A DNA stretch of 64,000 bases from Terrabacter sp040702505 (GCF_040702505.1 NZ_JBFBLC010000002.1:1-64000), one strand, 5' to 3'; positions 27,188 through 36,317 are shown, numbered from the stretch's first letter. A program made the numbers and translations. Notes: a model not told the origin generated them from the letters alone.

Positions 27188-28426
27188 GTGACCACGATGA
27201 ATGACGCGCAGCCACGACCCTCCGAGTCCGACGGCCACCTCGACAGCGACACCGCTGCCCGCCCCGACGGCGCCCGCACGGCCCGCAGCCCCCGCGGCTC
27301 GGACGGGGACCGCGGGAACGGCGTCCCGGTGCTGACGCGGGAGATCCCGCCGCCGATCGAGATGGTGACGCTGCTCGGCCCGCGCGACGAGCTGCTGCGC
27401 ACCATGGAGCGGCAGTTCCCGCTGGTCGACACGCATGTGCGCGGCAACGAGATGACCTTCACCGGTCCGGCCGGTGAGCTCGAGATCATCGACAGCCTCC
27501 TCGACGAGCTGCTCGTCATCGTCGAGACCGGCCAGCCGCTCAACCGTGACGCGGTCGAGCGCTCGATCTCGATGCTGCGCAACCAGACGCTCGAGCGCCC
27601 CGCCGACGTGCTGACGATGAACATCGTCAGCAACCGCGGGCGCACGATCCGGCCCAAGACGCTCAACCAGAAGCGCTACGTCGACGCCATCGACCAGCAC
27701 ACCATCGTCTTCGGCATCGGACCCGCGGGCACGGGCAAGACCTACCTCGCCATGGCCAAGGCCGTCGCGGCGCTGCAGGCCAAACAGGTCAACCGCATCA
27801 TCCTGACCCGCCCCGCCGTCGAGGCGGGGGAGCGGCTCGGCTTCCTGCCCGGCACGCTCAACGACAAGATCGACCCCTACCTGCGCCCGCTCTACGACGC
27901 GCTGCACGACATGGTCTCGCCCGAGACGATCCCCAAGCTCATGGCCTCCGGCACCATCGAGGTGGCACCACTGGCGTACATGCGCGGCCGCTCGCTCAAC
28001 GACGCGTTCATCATCCTCGACGAGGCCCAGAACACCTCGAGCGAGCAGATGAAGATGTTCCTGACCCGCCTCGGCTTCGGCTCCAAGATGGTCGTCACCG
28101 GCGACATCACCCAGGTCGACCTGCCCGGCGGCACGCGCTCCGGTCTGCGCATCGTGCGCGACATCCTCGGCGACGTCGACGACATCCACTTCGCCGAGCT
28201 GACCTCCCACGACGTCGTACGCCACCGGCTGGTGAGCGCGATCGTCGACGCCTACGACCGCACCGACGCGCGCGAGCGCAAGCGGGCCGCCCGTCGGGCA
28301 GCGGACGGCGAGCAGTCGGGCCGCGCGGGGCACGGCGCCGCCGCGGGCGCCCGGCGCGCCACACGGCATACGCCCTCCTCCACGCCCCCGGTGGCGCCCT
28401 CGGTGGCGCAGGAGGACCCGGCGTGA
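27188..28426 (+). CDS. phoH: PhoH-family ATPase
   Basis: A 412-residue PhoH protein. Walker A is GPAGTGKTYLAMAKAVAAL (about 177), Walker B FIILDEAQN (about 275), with TRPAVEAGERLGFLPG and GDITQVDLPGG as further helicase-like motifs. An N-terminal KH-like segment precedes it (MVTLLGPRDELLRTMERQFP). Start is GTG 27188 or ATG 27197; TAGACT just upstream (27181-27186) is a good -10, favouring ATG 27197 on a near-leaderless mRNA. PhoH with YbeY acts in rRNA and RNA quality control. GTGA overlap couples it to ybeY. A low-complexity tail ends the protein. Confidence 0.93.
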   Translation: MTTMNDAQPRPSESDGHLDSDTAARPDGARTARSPRGSDGDRGNGVPVLTREIPPPIEMVTLLGPRDELLRTMERQFPLVDTHVRGNEMTFTGPAGELEIIDSLLDELLVIVETGQPLNRDAVERSISMLRNQTLERPADVLTMNIVSNRGRTIRPKTLNQKRYVDAIDQHTIVFGIGPAGTGKTYLAMAKAVAALQAKQVNRIILTRPAVEAGERLGFLPGTLNDKIDPYLRPLYDALHDMVSPETIPKLMASGTIEVAPLAYMRGRSLNDAFIILDEAQNTSSEQMKMFLTRLGFGSKMVVTGDITQVDLPGGTRSGLRIVRDILGDVDDIHFAELTSHDVVRHRLVSAIVDAYDRTDARERKRAARRAADGEQSGRAGHGAAAGARRATRHTPSSTPPVAPSVAQEDPA

Positions 28427-28890
28427 GCATCGACGTCCTCAACGAGACCGACCACGACGTCGACGAGCTCGAGCTGCTCTCGTGCGCGGCCTACGTCATG
28501 GAGCAGATGCGGGTGCACCCGCAGGCCGACCTGTGCATCAAGCTCGTCGACGAGGACGCCATGGAGGTCCTCCACGTGCAGTGGATGGACCTGCCCGGCC
28601 CGACCGACGTCATGAGCTTCCCGATGGACGAGCTGCGGCCCGGCCGCGAGGGCCAGGAGCCGGAGGAGGGCACGCTCGGTGACATCGTGCTGTGCCCGTC
28701 CGTCGCCACGAAGCAGGCCGCCGAGGCGGGTCACGCCCCGATGGAGGAGATGCTGCTGCTGACGACGCACGGCATCCTGCACCTGCTCGGCTACGACCAC
28801 GCCGAGCCGGACGAGGAACGCGAGATGTTCGAGCTGCAACGCCAGCTCCTGCTGACCTTCCTCGCCACGCGCAACCGCCCCAGCGCCTGA
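28423..28890 (+). CDS. ybeY: Endoribonuclease YbeY (rRNA maturation factor)
   Basis: A 155-residue zinc-dependent single-strand endoribonuclease acting in 16S 3'-end maturation and ribosome quality control. The metal motif HGILHLLGYDH (H-x3-H-x5-H) is at about 116-126. LPGPTDVMSFPMDE and GTLGDIVLCP are conserved strands. GTG 28423 overlaps the phoH stop. Length is normal. Next in the operon is the CBS-domain membrane protein 28 bp on. Confidence 0.96.
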   Translation: MSIDVLNETDHDVDELELLSCAAYVMEQMRVHPQADLCIKLVDEDAMEVLHVQWMDLPGPTDVMSFPMDELRPGREGQEPEEGTLGDIVLCPSVATKQAAEAGHAPMEEMLLLTTHGILHLLGYDHAEPDEEREMFELQRQLLLTFLATRNRPSA

Positions 28891-28917
28891 GCGCCGGCCC
28901 CGACTCGAGAGAACGAG

Positions 28918-30243
28918 ATGCTCCCGCAGTTCGCCCTCCCGGCCCTGATCAGCATCGTCGTGGCGTTCCTGCTGTCGGCCGCCGAGGCCGCCATCTTCAG
29001 GATGTCCCGCGTGCGGGCCCAGGAGCTCTTCGACGAAGGTCGCTCCGGGGCCAAGTCCCTCGTGACGGTGGTCGGCGACTCCCCGGCCTACCTGTCGGTC
29101 ATCGCCTTCCTGCGTGTCGTGGCCGAGGCCACCGCGGCGGTCCTCGTGACCCTGGCGGTGTCGGCGCGGCTGGACTCGACGTGGAGTCGGGCCCTGACGA
29201 GCATCGCGATCATGGCGGTGGTCTCCTTCGTCGTCGTCGGGGTGTCCCCGCGCACGCTCGGCCGGCAGAACTACGACACGGTGGCGCTGTGGAGCGCACC
29301 CTTCGCCGTCGGGCTGCGCCGCGTGCTCGGCCCCCTGGCCAAGCTGCTCGTCGTCCTCGGCAACGCCGTCACGCCGGGCAAGGGCTACACCGACGGGCCC
29401 TTCCAGACCGAGTCGGAGCTGCGCGACCTGCTCGACATGGCCGGCGACTCCGACGTCATCGAGGCCGACGAGCGGGAGATGATCCACTCGGTCTTCGAGC
29501 TGGGCGACACCGTGGCTCGGGCCGTCATGGTGCCGCGCACCGACATGGTGACGATCGACGCCGACAAGAGCCTGCGCAGCGCCATGTCGCTCTTCCTGCG
29601 CTCGGGGTTCTCGCGCATCCCGGTCATCGGCGAGGACAGCGACGACGTGCGCGGCCTGCTCTACTTCAAGGACGTCGCCCGCCGCCTCAACGCGGCCCCG
29701 GAGGACGCGCGGCACCCGGCGACCGAGGTCATGCGGCCCATGCACTTCGTGCCCGAGAGCAAGCCCGTCGACGACCTGCTGCGCGAGATGCAGCTCGAGC
29801 AGAGCCACTTCGCCATCGTCGTCGACGAGTACGGCGGCACCGCGGGGCTCATCACCATCGAGGACATCATCGAGGAGATCGTCGGCGAGATCTCCGACGA
29901 GCACGACCGGGAGGCGCCGGGAGTCGAGCAGCTCGAGGACGGCACCCTGCGCGTCCCGGCCTCGATGGACATCGACGACCTCGCCGAGCTCTTCGACGTC
30001 ACCATCGAGGAGGAGGACGTCGACACCGTCGGGGGCCTGCTGACCAAGGTCATCGGACGCGTGCCGATCGTCGGGTCGTCCGGTACGGTCGCTGGTCTGG
30101 AGCTGACGGCCGAGCGGATGGCCGGACGCCGCCACCGGGTCGCGTCGGTCATCGTGCACCGGGCGCCGGTGCCCGACGACGACGCCGCGCAGACCGAGGT
30201 GCACACCAAGACGGAGGACGCCCATGGGCACGCAGGACGCTGA
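28918..30243 (+). CDS. Hemolysin/CorC-family CBS-domain membrane protein
   Basis: A 441-residue protein. The N-terminal DUF21/CNNM membrane region runs to about 140 with helices such as LPALISIVVAFLLSAAEAAI. Two CBS motifs follow (ARAVMVPRTDMVTIDADKSL to SGFSRIPVIGEDSDDVRGLL, then VMRPMHFVPESKPVDDLLRE to DEYGGTAGLITIEDIIEEIV). A CorC_HlyC domain closes it (TLRVPASMDIDDLAELFDVT). Family members are linked to Mg2+ or Co2+ transport; the hemolysin name is historical. Its last 20 bp overlap era. Confidence 0.94.
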   Translation: MLPQFALPALISIVVAFLLSAAEAAIFRMSRVRAQELFDEGRSGAKSLVTVVGDSPAYLSVIAFLRVVAEATAAVLVTLAVSARLDSTWSRALTSIAIMAVVSFVVVGVSPRTLGRQNYDTVALWSAPFAVGLRRVLGPLAKLLVVLGNAVTPGKGYTDGPFQTESELRDLLDMAGDSDVIEADEREMIHSVFELGDTVARAVMVPRTDMVTIDADKSLRSAMSLFLRSGFSRIPVIGEDSDDVRGLLYFKDVARRLNAAPEDARHPATEVMRPMHFVPESKPVDDLLREMQLEQSHFAIVVDEYGGTAGLITIEDIIEEIVGEISDEHDREAPGVEQLEDGTLRVPASMDIDDLAELFDVTIEEEDVDTVGGLLTKVIGRVPIVGSSGTVAGLELTAERMAGRRHRVASVIVHRAPVPDDDAAQTEVHTKTEDAHGHAGR

Positions 30244-31195
30244 GCCGACGCAGGGCCCGGACGCCGGCATGCTGCCCGGCCGTTCGGAGGACTACCGTGC
30301 CGGGTTCGCCTGCCTCGTGGGGCGGCCCAACGCCGGCAAGTCGACCCTGACGAACGCCCTCGTCGGGCAGAAGGTCGCCATCACCTCGTCGAAGCCGCAG
30401 ACGACGCGCCACACGATCCGCGGTGTCGCCACGACGCCGACGGCGCAGGTGATCCTCGTGGACACCCCCGGTCTGCACAAGCCGCGCACCCTGCTCGGGG
30501 AGCGGCTCAACGACCTCGTCCGCGAGACGCTCCTCGAGGTGGACGTCGTCGGCTTCTGCCTGCCTGCCGACCAGCGCATCGGCCCCGGCGACACGTTCAT
30601 CGCGAACGAGCTCAAGGAGCTGCGCTCGGTGCGTCGTCGCCCGGTCGTCGCCATCGCGACCAAGGCCGACGCCGTCGACCGAGAGCGTCTCGCCGAGCAC
30701 CTCATCGCCATCGACCAGCTGGGGGAGTGGGACGCGATCATCCCGTGCTCCGCGGTCTCCGGCAGCCAGGTCGAGGAGGTCCGTGACGTGCTGGCCTCGT
30801 TCCTGCCGCGTTCTCCGCAGCTCTATCCCGACGGCGTGCTCACCGACGAGCCCGAGATGGTGATGATCGCCGAGCTGGTCCGCGAGGCCGCCCTCGAGGG
30901 CGTGCGCGACGAGCTGCCCCACTCCCTGGCCGTCGTCGTCGAGGAGATGGTGCCGCGCGAGGGCCGGCCCGAGGACAGGCCGCTTCTCGACGTGCGCGTC
31001 AACGTCTTCGTCGAGCGCCCGAGCCAGAAGGCCATCGTCATCGGTCGCGGCGGCTCCCGGCTGCGCGAGGTCGGCACCAACGCCCGCAAGGGCATCGAGG
31101 CGCTGCTCGGGCAGAAGGTCTTCCTGGACCTGCACGTCAAGGTCGCCAAGGACTGGCAGCGCGACCCCAAGCAGCTGCAGCGCCTGGGCTTCTGA
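30224..31195 (+). CDS. era: GTPase Era
   Basis: A 323-residue GTPase assisting 16S rRNA 3'-end processing and 30S assembly. G1 is GRPNAGKST (about 33-41), G2 QTTRHTIRG, G3 DTPG, G4 TKAD. The KH domain lies at about 225-305 with IVIGRGGSRLREVGTNARKG. ATG 30224 lies within the preceding CBS gene, giving a 20-bp overlap and probable coupling. The ybeY-CBS-era string groups three ribosome-maturation genes. Confidence 0.96.
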   Translation: MGTQDAEPTQGPDAGMLPGRSEDYRAGFACLVGRPNAGKSTLTNALVGQKVAITSSKPQTTRHTIRGVATTPTAQVILVDTPGLHKPRTLLGERLNDLVRETLLEVDVVGFCLPADQRIGPGDTFIANELKELRSVRRRPVVAIATKADAVDRERLAEHLIAIDQLGEWDAIIPCSAVSGSQVEEVRDVLASFLPRSPQLYPDGVLTDEPEMVMIAELVREAALEGVRDELPHSLAVVVEEMVPREGRPEDRPLLDVRVNVFVERPSQKAIVIGRGGSRLREVGTNARKGIEALLGQKVFLDLHVKVAKDWQRDPKQLQRLGF

Positions 31196-31286
31196 GCCGC
31201 GCCCTCCGGGACGAAACGGTCTCACCATCCGGGCCGGCGGTCCCGAGCGGTGGACGCGGAGGGAGCGACCGGCATACGGTGGCGGG

Positions 31287-31331
31287 GTGCTTGCGGTGAG
31301 CCTCCTGCTTCTTCGCCGCGACGAGGCCTGA
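31287..31331 (+). CDS. leuA leader peptide (leucine-rich)
   Basis: From GTG 31287 the frame reads MLAVSLLLLRRDEA and stops at 31329-31331; GTG 31296 gives the shorter MSLLLLRRDEA. Four consecutive leucine codons (CTC CTG CTT CTT) precede the 5' arm of a terminator hairpin, the standard arrangement for ribosome-mediated attenuation. Low leucyl-tRNA would stall the ribosome on these codons and alter folding. A possible promoter lies just upstream: TGGACG 31251-31256, CATACG 31273-31278, 16-bp spacing. Comparable leuA leaders are known in corynebacteria and streptomycetes. Confidence 0.8.
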   Translation: MLAVSLLLLRRDEA

Positions 31332-31352
31332 TCCCGGCCCTCCTCGTCGCGG
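31316..31352 (+). terminator. leuA attenuator hairpin
   Basis: CCGCGACGAGG (31316-31326) pairs exactly with 31342-31352, then AGTTTCCC. The 5' arm covers the last codons of the leader peptide, so ribosome position decides whether it forms. I did not resolve an antiterminator by hand. Confidence 0.7.
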
Positions 31353-31407
31353 AGTTTCCCGTGTCCGGCCGGACACCGAGCGAGACGCAGACGAAGAGAG
31401 TGCAGTG

Positions 31408-33153
31408 ATGATCCACCCCCAGCAGACGTCGGGCATGCCGTTCCAGAAGTACGTCCCCTTCCACGAGCAGATCCCGTTCGAGCTGCCCGACCGCACGTGG
31501 CCGACGAAGCGGATCGAGCAGGCCCCGCGCTGGTGCGCAGTGGACCTGCGAGACGGCAACCAGGCGCTCATCGACCCGATGAACTCCGAGCGCAAGCTGC
31601 GCATGTTCCAGCTGCTCGTGAAGATGGGCTACAAGGAGATCGAGGTCGGCTTCCCGTCGGCGAGCCAGACCGACTACGACTTCTGCCGGGAGCTCATCGA
31701 GGGCGGCCACATCCCGGACGACGTGACGATCCAGGTGCTGACGCAGTGCCGCGACCACCTCATCGAGCGCACCTACGACGCGATCCGCGGCAGCAAGCAG
31801 GCGATCGTCCACTTCTACAACTCGACGTCGGCGCTGCAGCGCAGGGTCGTCTTCGGCCTCGACCAGGACGGCATCATCGACATCGCCGTCCAGGGCGCGC
31901 GCCTGTGCAAGAAGCTCGAGGAGACCATCCCCGACACGCAGGTCTACTACGAGTACTCGCCGGAGTCCTACACCGGCACCGAGCTCGACTTCGCCATGCG
32001 GATCTGCAACGCGGTCATCGACGTCATCGACCCGAGCCCCGACCACAAGATGATCGTCAACCTGCCCGCGACCGTCGAGATGGCGACTCCCAACGTCTAC
32101 GCCGACTCGATCGAGTGGATGATCCGCCACCTCGACCGGCGCGAGTCCGTCGTGGTCAGCCTGCACCCGCACAACGACCGGGGCACCGGCGTGGCGGCGG
32201 CCGAGCTGGGCTACCTCGCCGGCGCCGACCGCATCGAGGGGTGCCTGTTCGGCAACGGCGAGCGCACCGGGAACGTCTGCCTCGTCACCCTCGGGATGAA
32301 CCTCTTCAGCCAGGGCGTCGACCCTCAGATCGACTTCAGCGACATCGACGAGGTGCGCCGCACGGTCGAGTACTGCAACCAGCTGCCGGTGAACGAGCGC
32401 CACCCCTATGGCGGCGACCTCGTCTTCACCGCCTTCTCCGGCTCGCACCAGGACGCCATCAAGAAGGGCTTCGAGGCGATGGCAGCCGAGGCGAAGGAGA
32501 AGGGTACGAGCGTCGACGACCTCGTCTGGGGCGTGCCCTACCTCCCGATCGACCCGCACGACCTCGGCCGGTCCTACGAGGCGGTCGTGCGCGTCAACAG
32601 CCAGTCCGGCAAGGGCGGCGTCGCGTACATCATGAAGACCGAGCACCAGATGGACCTGCCGCGCCGGCTGCAGATCGAGTTCTCCGGCGTCGTCCAGCGC
32701 GGCGTCGACCAGGACGGTGGCGAGGTCGCACCCGCCGAGCTGTGGGGCAGGTTCCAGGACGAGTACCTCCCGAACCCGGCCAGCCCGTGGGGACGCTTCG
32801 AGCTGGTCAACGTCGTCACCGACTCCACGGTCGACGGTGCGAGCACGATGGAGGCGACCGTCACCGACGGTGGCGAGCCGGTGACGGTGAACGGCACCGG
32901 CAACGGTCCGATCGCCGCCTTCGTCGACGCCCTCTCCACGATCGAGGGCACGCCCGACGTGCGCGTCCTCGACTACGCCGAGCACGCCCTGTCGGCAGGT
33001 GGCGACGCGCGTGCCGCGGCGTACGTCGAGTGCGCCGTCGGCGACCGGGTGCTCTGGGGGGTCGGCGTCGACTCCTCGATCGTCACCGCCTCGATCAAGG
33101 CCATCGTCTCGGCCGTCAACCGGGCCGAGCGGGACGCCCGTTCCGCCGCCTGA
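31408..33153 (+). CDS. leuA: 2-isopropylmalate synthase
   Basis: A 581-residue enzyme condensing acetyl-CoA with 2-oxoisovalerate, first step of leucine synthesis. It is the long actinobacterial type 2 form. The TIM barrel has CAVDLRDGNQALIDPM (catalytic Arg, metal-binding Asp) near 44 and the metal site HPHNDRGTG near 252. The C-terminal regulatory domain binds leucine (ASTMEATVTDGGEPVTVNG). GTG 31405 and ATG 31408 adjoin; AGAGAG upstream fits ATG 31408 with 7-base spacing. Control by attenuation (31287-31352) adds to feedback inhibition. Confidence 0.96.
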   Translation: MIHPQQTSGMPFQKYVPFHEQIPFELPDRTWPTKRIEQAPRWCAVDLRDGNQALIDPMNSERKLRMFQLLVKMGYKEIEVGFPSASQTDYDFCRELIEGGHIPDDVTIQVLTQCRDHLIERTYDAIRGSKQAIVHFYNSTSALQRRVVFGLDQDGIIDIAVQGARLCKKLEETIPDTQVYYEYSPESYTGTELDFAMRICNAVIDVIDPSPDHKMIVNLPATVEMATPNVYADSIEWMIRHLDRRESVVVSLHPHNDRGTGVAAAELGYLAGADRIEGCLFGNGERTGNVCLVTLGMNLFSQGVDPQIDFSDIDEVRRTVEYCNQLPVNERHPYGGDLVFTAFSGSHQDAIKKGFEAMAAEAKEKGTSVDDLVWGVPYLPIDPHDLGRSYEAVVRVNSQSGKGGVAYIMKTEHQMDLPRRLQIEFSGVVQRGVDQDGGEVAPAELWGRFQDEYLPNPASPWGRFELVNVVTDSTVDGASTMEATVTDGGEPVTVNGTGNGPIAAFVDALSTIEGTPDVRVLDYAEHALSAGGDARAAAYVECAVGDRVLWGVGVDSSIVTASIKAIVSAVNRAERDARSAA

Positions 33154-33189
33154 CAGCAGGGCTGCCCCGGTGGGGTAGCGTCTGGCGCC

Positions 33190-34734
33190 ATGGAGTCCCC
33201 GGTCGGTCGAGTTCTGCTTCGACTGGCCGGGGTCTCGCTCCTCGCGGTGGCGCTCGCAGGCCTGGTCGCACCGCGCCCGGTCAATGTCGCGCACCGGTGG
33301 CAGGTGGTCGTCCCCGTCACCGTGGCCCTGGTGCTGCTGGCCATGGTCATCCGGCTCCCGGGTTGGCTGCGAGGCCGCTGGGTGCCCCCGGTCGTCGCCC
33401 TCGGGGGCGGGGTCGTGGCGACGTTCGTCGGACTGATGACCCGCTACCACTACGGCTGGGACGCCCGAGTCGTCATCGAGATGGCCCGGAGTCTCCAGGC
33501 CGGCCGACCGCTCGGCACGGCCGACTACGACTACCTCTCGCTCTACCCCAACAACCTGCCGCTGCTCGCCATCGACCGCGTGGGCGCCGCTGTGGGACAA
33601 CGCTTCTCGCTGGCTCCCGACGCGATCCTCATCACCCTCAACGGGATCTGCGTCGCCGTGACGCTGTATGCCGTCCACCTCCTCGTCGTGCGCGTCGCCG
33701 GCCGTGGGCCGTCCCTCGCCGCGCAGCTCGTGACGCTCGTGCTCGTCGGCACCAGTCCTTGGCTCGCCGTGCCGTACACCGACTTCTATGCGATGCCGTT
33801 CGTCGTCGGGGCCGTTGCTCTGGCAGCCAGGGCCTTGGCGCCGGGACGGCTCTCGCGGCGCGTCCTGCTGTGGGTGCTCGCGATCCTGTCGGTGTCGGTG
33901 GCCTACGCGATCAAGACGACCCCCGTGGTCATCGCGATCGCCGCTGTGCTGACGGCCGTCGTGGCGGTCTTCGACCACGACGTCGCCGGCCGCCGACGGG
34001 CCGCCGTCGTTGCCGCATGTGCGGTTTCGGCCGTCCTCTTCGTCGGCCTCGGCCTCGGGCTCTCGGCGGCGGCGACCTCGGCGAGCGGCGTCGACACGAC
34101 GCGCATCGACACGTCGGCGTCCCCGCCGTTGCTCTGGTGGGTGGCCCACGGTGCCGGTGAGCAACGGACCTCGGATGGGGTCGTCAACTACGGCGCCTAC
34201 TCGCGCGAGATGGTCGAAGCCATCTCCGGGCGCACCCAGGAGGAGATGAGGGCGTATGCCGCCCGCTTCCTCGGTGACCGCTGGGCCGAGCGTGGACCGG
34301 GCGGGATGCTTGCCTTCTACGCGAGCAAGGCCGCGTGGAACTGGGGCGACGGCATGTTCTGGGCCTGGGGCGAAGGGCCGGACTCACTGCCCGGGACGCT
34401 CGCCTCGGCCACCGGCTTGACGGGAGTCGTGCACTCGCTCAACGGGTTCCACGGTTCGTCATATGCAACTCGCGCCGACGTCACGCAGGCGGTGTGGCTC
34501 GCGGTCCTGCTCGTGGCGGGCCTCGGGCTGCTGCGCGCTCCCTACCGCCGGGAGACCCTCCTGCTGGCGCTCACGGTCCTCGGCATCGCCGCGTTCACCA
34601 TCGTCCTCGAGGGCCGTTCCCGCTACCTGTTCGCGTTCGTGCCGGTCGTCGTGGCGCTGGCGGCCATGGCCCACGGGGCGCTCCCGCGCCTGCGTCGGCC
34701 CGGGCGGTCGGGGCTCAGTCGATCGAGTCGCTGA
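33190..34734 (+). CDS. Multi-pass membrane protein, glycosyltransferase family 39-like
   Basis: A 514-residue protein with about 10-12 membrane helices. RYHYGWDARVVIEMARSLQA, followed by the periplasmic loop DYDYLSLYPNNLPLLAIDRV, resembles GT-C glycosyltransferases of the PMT/ArnT type, which use polyprenyl-phosphate sugars; the acidic Asp of the first loop lies in WDARV. A large extracellular loop (about 300-410) and C-terminal helices with LEGRSRYLFAFVPVVVAL follow. Donor and acceptor are unknown. Its final 20 bp overlap the convergent next gene. Confidence 0.78.
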   Translation: MESPVGRVLLRLAGVSLLAVALAGLVAPRPVNVAHRWQVVVPVTVALVLLAMVIRLPGWLRGRWVPPVVALGGGVVATFVGLMTRYHYGWDARVVIEMARSLQAGRPLGTADYDYLSLYPNNLPLLAIDRVGAAVGQRFSLAPDAILITLNGICVAVTLYAVHLLVVRVAGRGPSLAAQLVTLVLVGTSPWLAVPYTDFYAMPFVVGAVALAARALAPGRLSRRVLLWVLAILSVSVAYAIKTTPVVIAIAAVLTAVVAVFDHDVAGRRRAAVVAACAVSAVLFVGLGLGLSAAATSASGVDTTRIDTSASPPLLWWVAHGAGEQRTSDGVVNYGAYSREMVEAISGRTQEEMRAYAARFLGDRWAERGPGGMLAFYASKAAWNWGDGMFWAWGEGPDSLPGTLASATGLTGVVHSLNGFHGSSYATRADVTQAVWLAVLLVAGLGLLRAPYRRETLLLALTVLGIAAFTIVLEGRSRYLFAFVPVVVALAAMAHGALPRLRRPGRSGLSRSSR

Positions 34735-35530
34735 GGACCGCGTCGACGGCGGCGAGCGCTGCAACGTCTCCCTCACGGGTGATCTCGCCCTCGGCGGGAC
34801 GGTTCCACAGCCAGCAGTCGAGGTCGGCGGCCGACCCGCAGATCTCGGCGGCCGCCCGGTCGTCCGGGCCGTCGGTGACGAGGAATCGTTGCAGGTCGAT
34901 GGCGCGACCTTCATAGGTGCCCGTCACGCGCACCGGCGTCAGGCTCCAGGAGTGCATGGCGTCCACGGTGACGAGGGTGACCGGCGCGGCGCTCGGGACG
35001 TGGGTCAGGCCCGGCTCGGGCTCGTAGCCGCGCATGATGCGGAGCACCTCGTCGACGCCGTCGGCCGCGAGCCGGCAGTCGATCGGGGTGCGTTCCCCGA
35101 CGGTGAGCTCGGCGTCGAGCCGGTGGATGAGTGCCTCGTGCGCCTGTCGTCGCCGGATGTAGCCGGCCGTCTTGTCGTCGGCCCACATCCACAGGGGCGT
35201 CTCGGGCGAGAGCCCGGCCAGCGTCCGGTGCAGCCGCTCGCTCGAGCGGTCGAAGAAGGCGAGCAGGCCCGCGCGGTCGGCGGGTCGCTCCTCGCGTGAG
35301 GCGTTCAGGGCGTCGAGGTCGGCGGGGTCGGTGACGCCGCGCTCGGCGATCTCGCCCCAGAACCACTGCACCTCCGCGAGGTGCCACAGCAGGTCGTCGG
35401 CGTCCCAGTCGGGGCACGTCGGCACGCGCGCGCTGCTCGGGGCCGAGGCCAGCGCCTCGCGGAACCGGGCGGAGTCCGCCGCCAGGTGGTCGAGGAAGGG
35501 CAGGGGGCCACCTGAGCGGCTTGACGGCAT
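34715..35530 (-). CDS. Maleylpyruvate isomerase-family (mycothiol-dependent type) protein
   Basis: A 271-residue DinB-like four-helix protein of the MDMPI family. CPDWDADDLLWHLAEVQWFW and RRQAHEALIHRLDAE show the histidines and acidic residue that bind metal in the N-terminal domain, and a C-terminal MDMPI_C-like beta domain follows (TLVTVDAMHSWSLTPVRVTG). Family members use mycothiol as cofactor, fitting an actinobacterium, but substrates vary. ATG 35530 has GGAG upstream and carries the 8-mer CGGCATAC over its start. Next to alkB, same strand, 13 bp downstream of its stop. Confidence 0.85.
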   Translation of the reverse strand: MPSSRSGGPLPFLDHLAADSARFREALASAPSSARVPTCPDWDADDLLWHLAEVQWFWGEIAERGVTDPADLDALNASREERPADRAGLLAFFDRSSERLHRTLAGLSPETPLWMWADDKTAGYIRRRQAHEALIHRLDAELTVGERTPIDCRLAADGVDEVLRIMRGYEPEPGLTHVPSAAPVTLVTVDAMHSWSLTPVRVTGTYEGRAIDLQRFLVTDGPDDRAAAEICGSAADLDCWLWNRPAEGEITREGDVAALAAVDAVLSDSID

Positions 35531-35543
35531 ACGGAGGGCTCCT

Positions 35544-36194
35544 TCAGCGGACGCCGGCGACACGGAACTGGACGGAGATGCGCGGGCCCATCGGCTCGGA
35601 CGTCTTGGGGACCGCATGGTCCCACGTCCGCTGGCACGAGCCGCCCATCACGACGAGATCACCATGCCCGAGCGGGTAGCGCAAGCTCTTTTGGGTGGTG
35701 CCGGGGATGCCACCGCCGTCGCGGGGTCGCAGGGTGAGGGTGCGCGGCGAGCCGAGCGAGAGGATCGCGACCATCGTGTCGGTGTCGCGCGAGCGTCCGA
35801 TGCGGTCGCCGTGCCAGGCGACGCTGTCGTGCCCGTCGCGGTAGAGGCAGAGCCCGGCGGTGACGAACGGCTCACCGAGCTCGGGCGCGTAGTGGCGGCT
35901 CAGGGCGTCGCGGGCCTCGACGAGGATCGGGTGCGGCAGCGGCTCGTCGGCCGCGTAGAACTTGGTGAGCCGCGGGACGTCGACGACCGAGTCGTACATC
36001 TGGCGTCGCTCGGCGTGCCACGGCACCTCGTGGAGCAAGGTGGTGAACAGCTCGTCGCCGGCAGCGAGCCAGCCGGGCCGCACGTCGACCCACGCCCCGC
36101 GCGTCAGCCGGTGGCGGGTCAGGCCCGTGCCGACCTCCCGCAGCGTCATCGCGTCGGTCAGGTCGAGCAGCGAACCCTGGAGAGAGAGGTCCAT
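35544..36194 (-). CDS. alkB: AlkB-type 2-oxoglutarate/Fe(II) DNA dealkylase
   Basis: A 216-residue oxidative demethylase for alkylated bases. Iron ligands are H128 and D130 (AWHGDRIG) and H193 (WDHAVPK); 2-oxoglutarate binding uses R205 and R211 in RISVQFR. KFYAADEPLPHP and YRDGHDSVAWH are family strands. ATG 36194 is clear. A perfect LexA-type box at 36218-36233 lies 24 bp upstream, so SOS induction is very likely. The MDMPI-like gene downstream may be cotranscribed. Confidence 0.92.
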   Translation of the reverse strand: MDLSLQGSLLDLTDAMTLREVGTGLTRHRLTRGAWVDVRPGWLAAGDELFTTLLHEVPWHAERRQMYDSVVDVPRLTKFYAADEPLPHPILVEARDALSRHYAPELGEPFVTAGLCLYRDGHDSVAWHGDRIGRSRDTDTMVAILSLGSPRTLTLRPRDGGGIPGTTQKSLRYPLGHGDLVVMGGSCQRTWDHAVPKTSEPMGPRISVQFRVAGVR

Positions 36195-36217
36195 GCCGTC
36201 CACGATACCCCAACGTG

Positions 36218-36233
36218 TCGAACGGGTGTTCGA
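36218..36233. promoter_or_regulatory. LexA (SOS) box between alkB and recO
   Basis: TCGAACGGGTGTTCGA is a perfect 6-4-6 match to the actinobacterial SOS consensus TCGAAC-N4-GTTCGA. On the alkB strand GAACAC inside the box and TATCGT downstream have promoter-like 18-bp spacing, so LexA would cover the -35. recO starts 85 bp away on the other side. Confidence 0.88.
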
Positions 36234-36317
36234 CTCGAGTTGGCCAGATGTCGTGCGCTCGGCCCGCGACGGCGCGTGCGGTGCCGCCCGCGCGAGGCGA
36301 CGGTGGAGAATGGGGCC

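Noticed and set aside
31222..34164. 980-codon frame antisense to leuA and the membrane protein
   Set aside because: Same reason: it is the complement of a well-conserved gene and has no recognisable fold.
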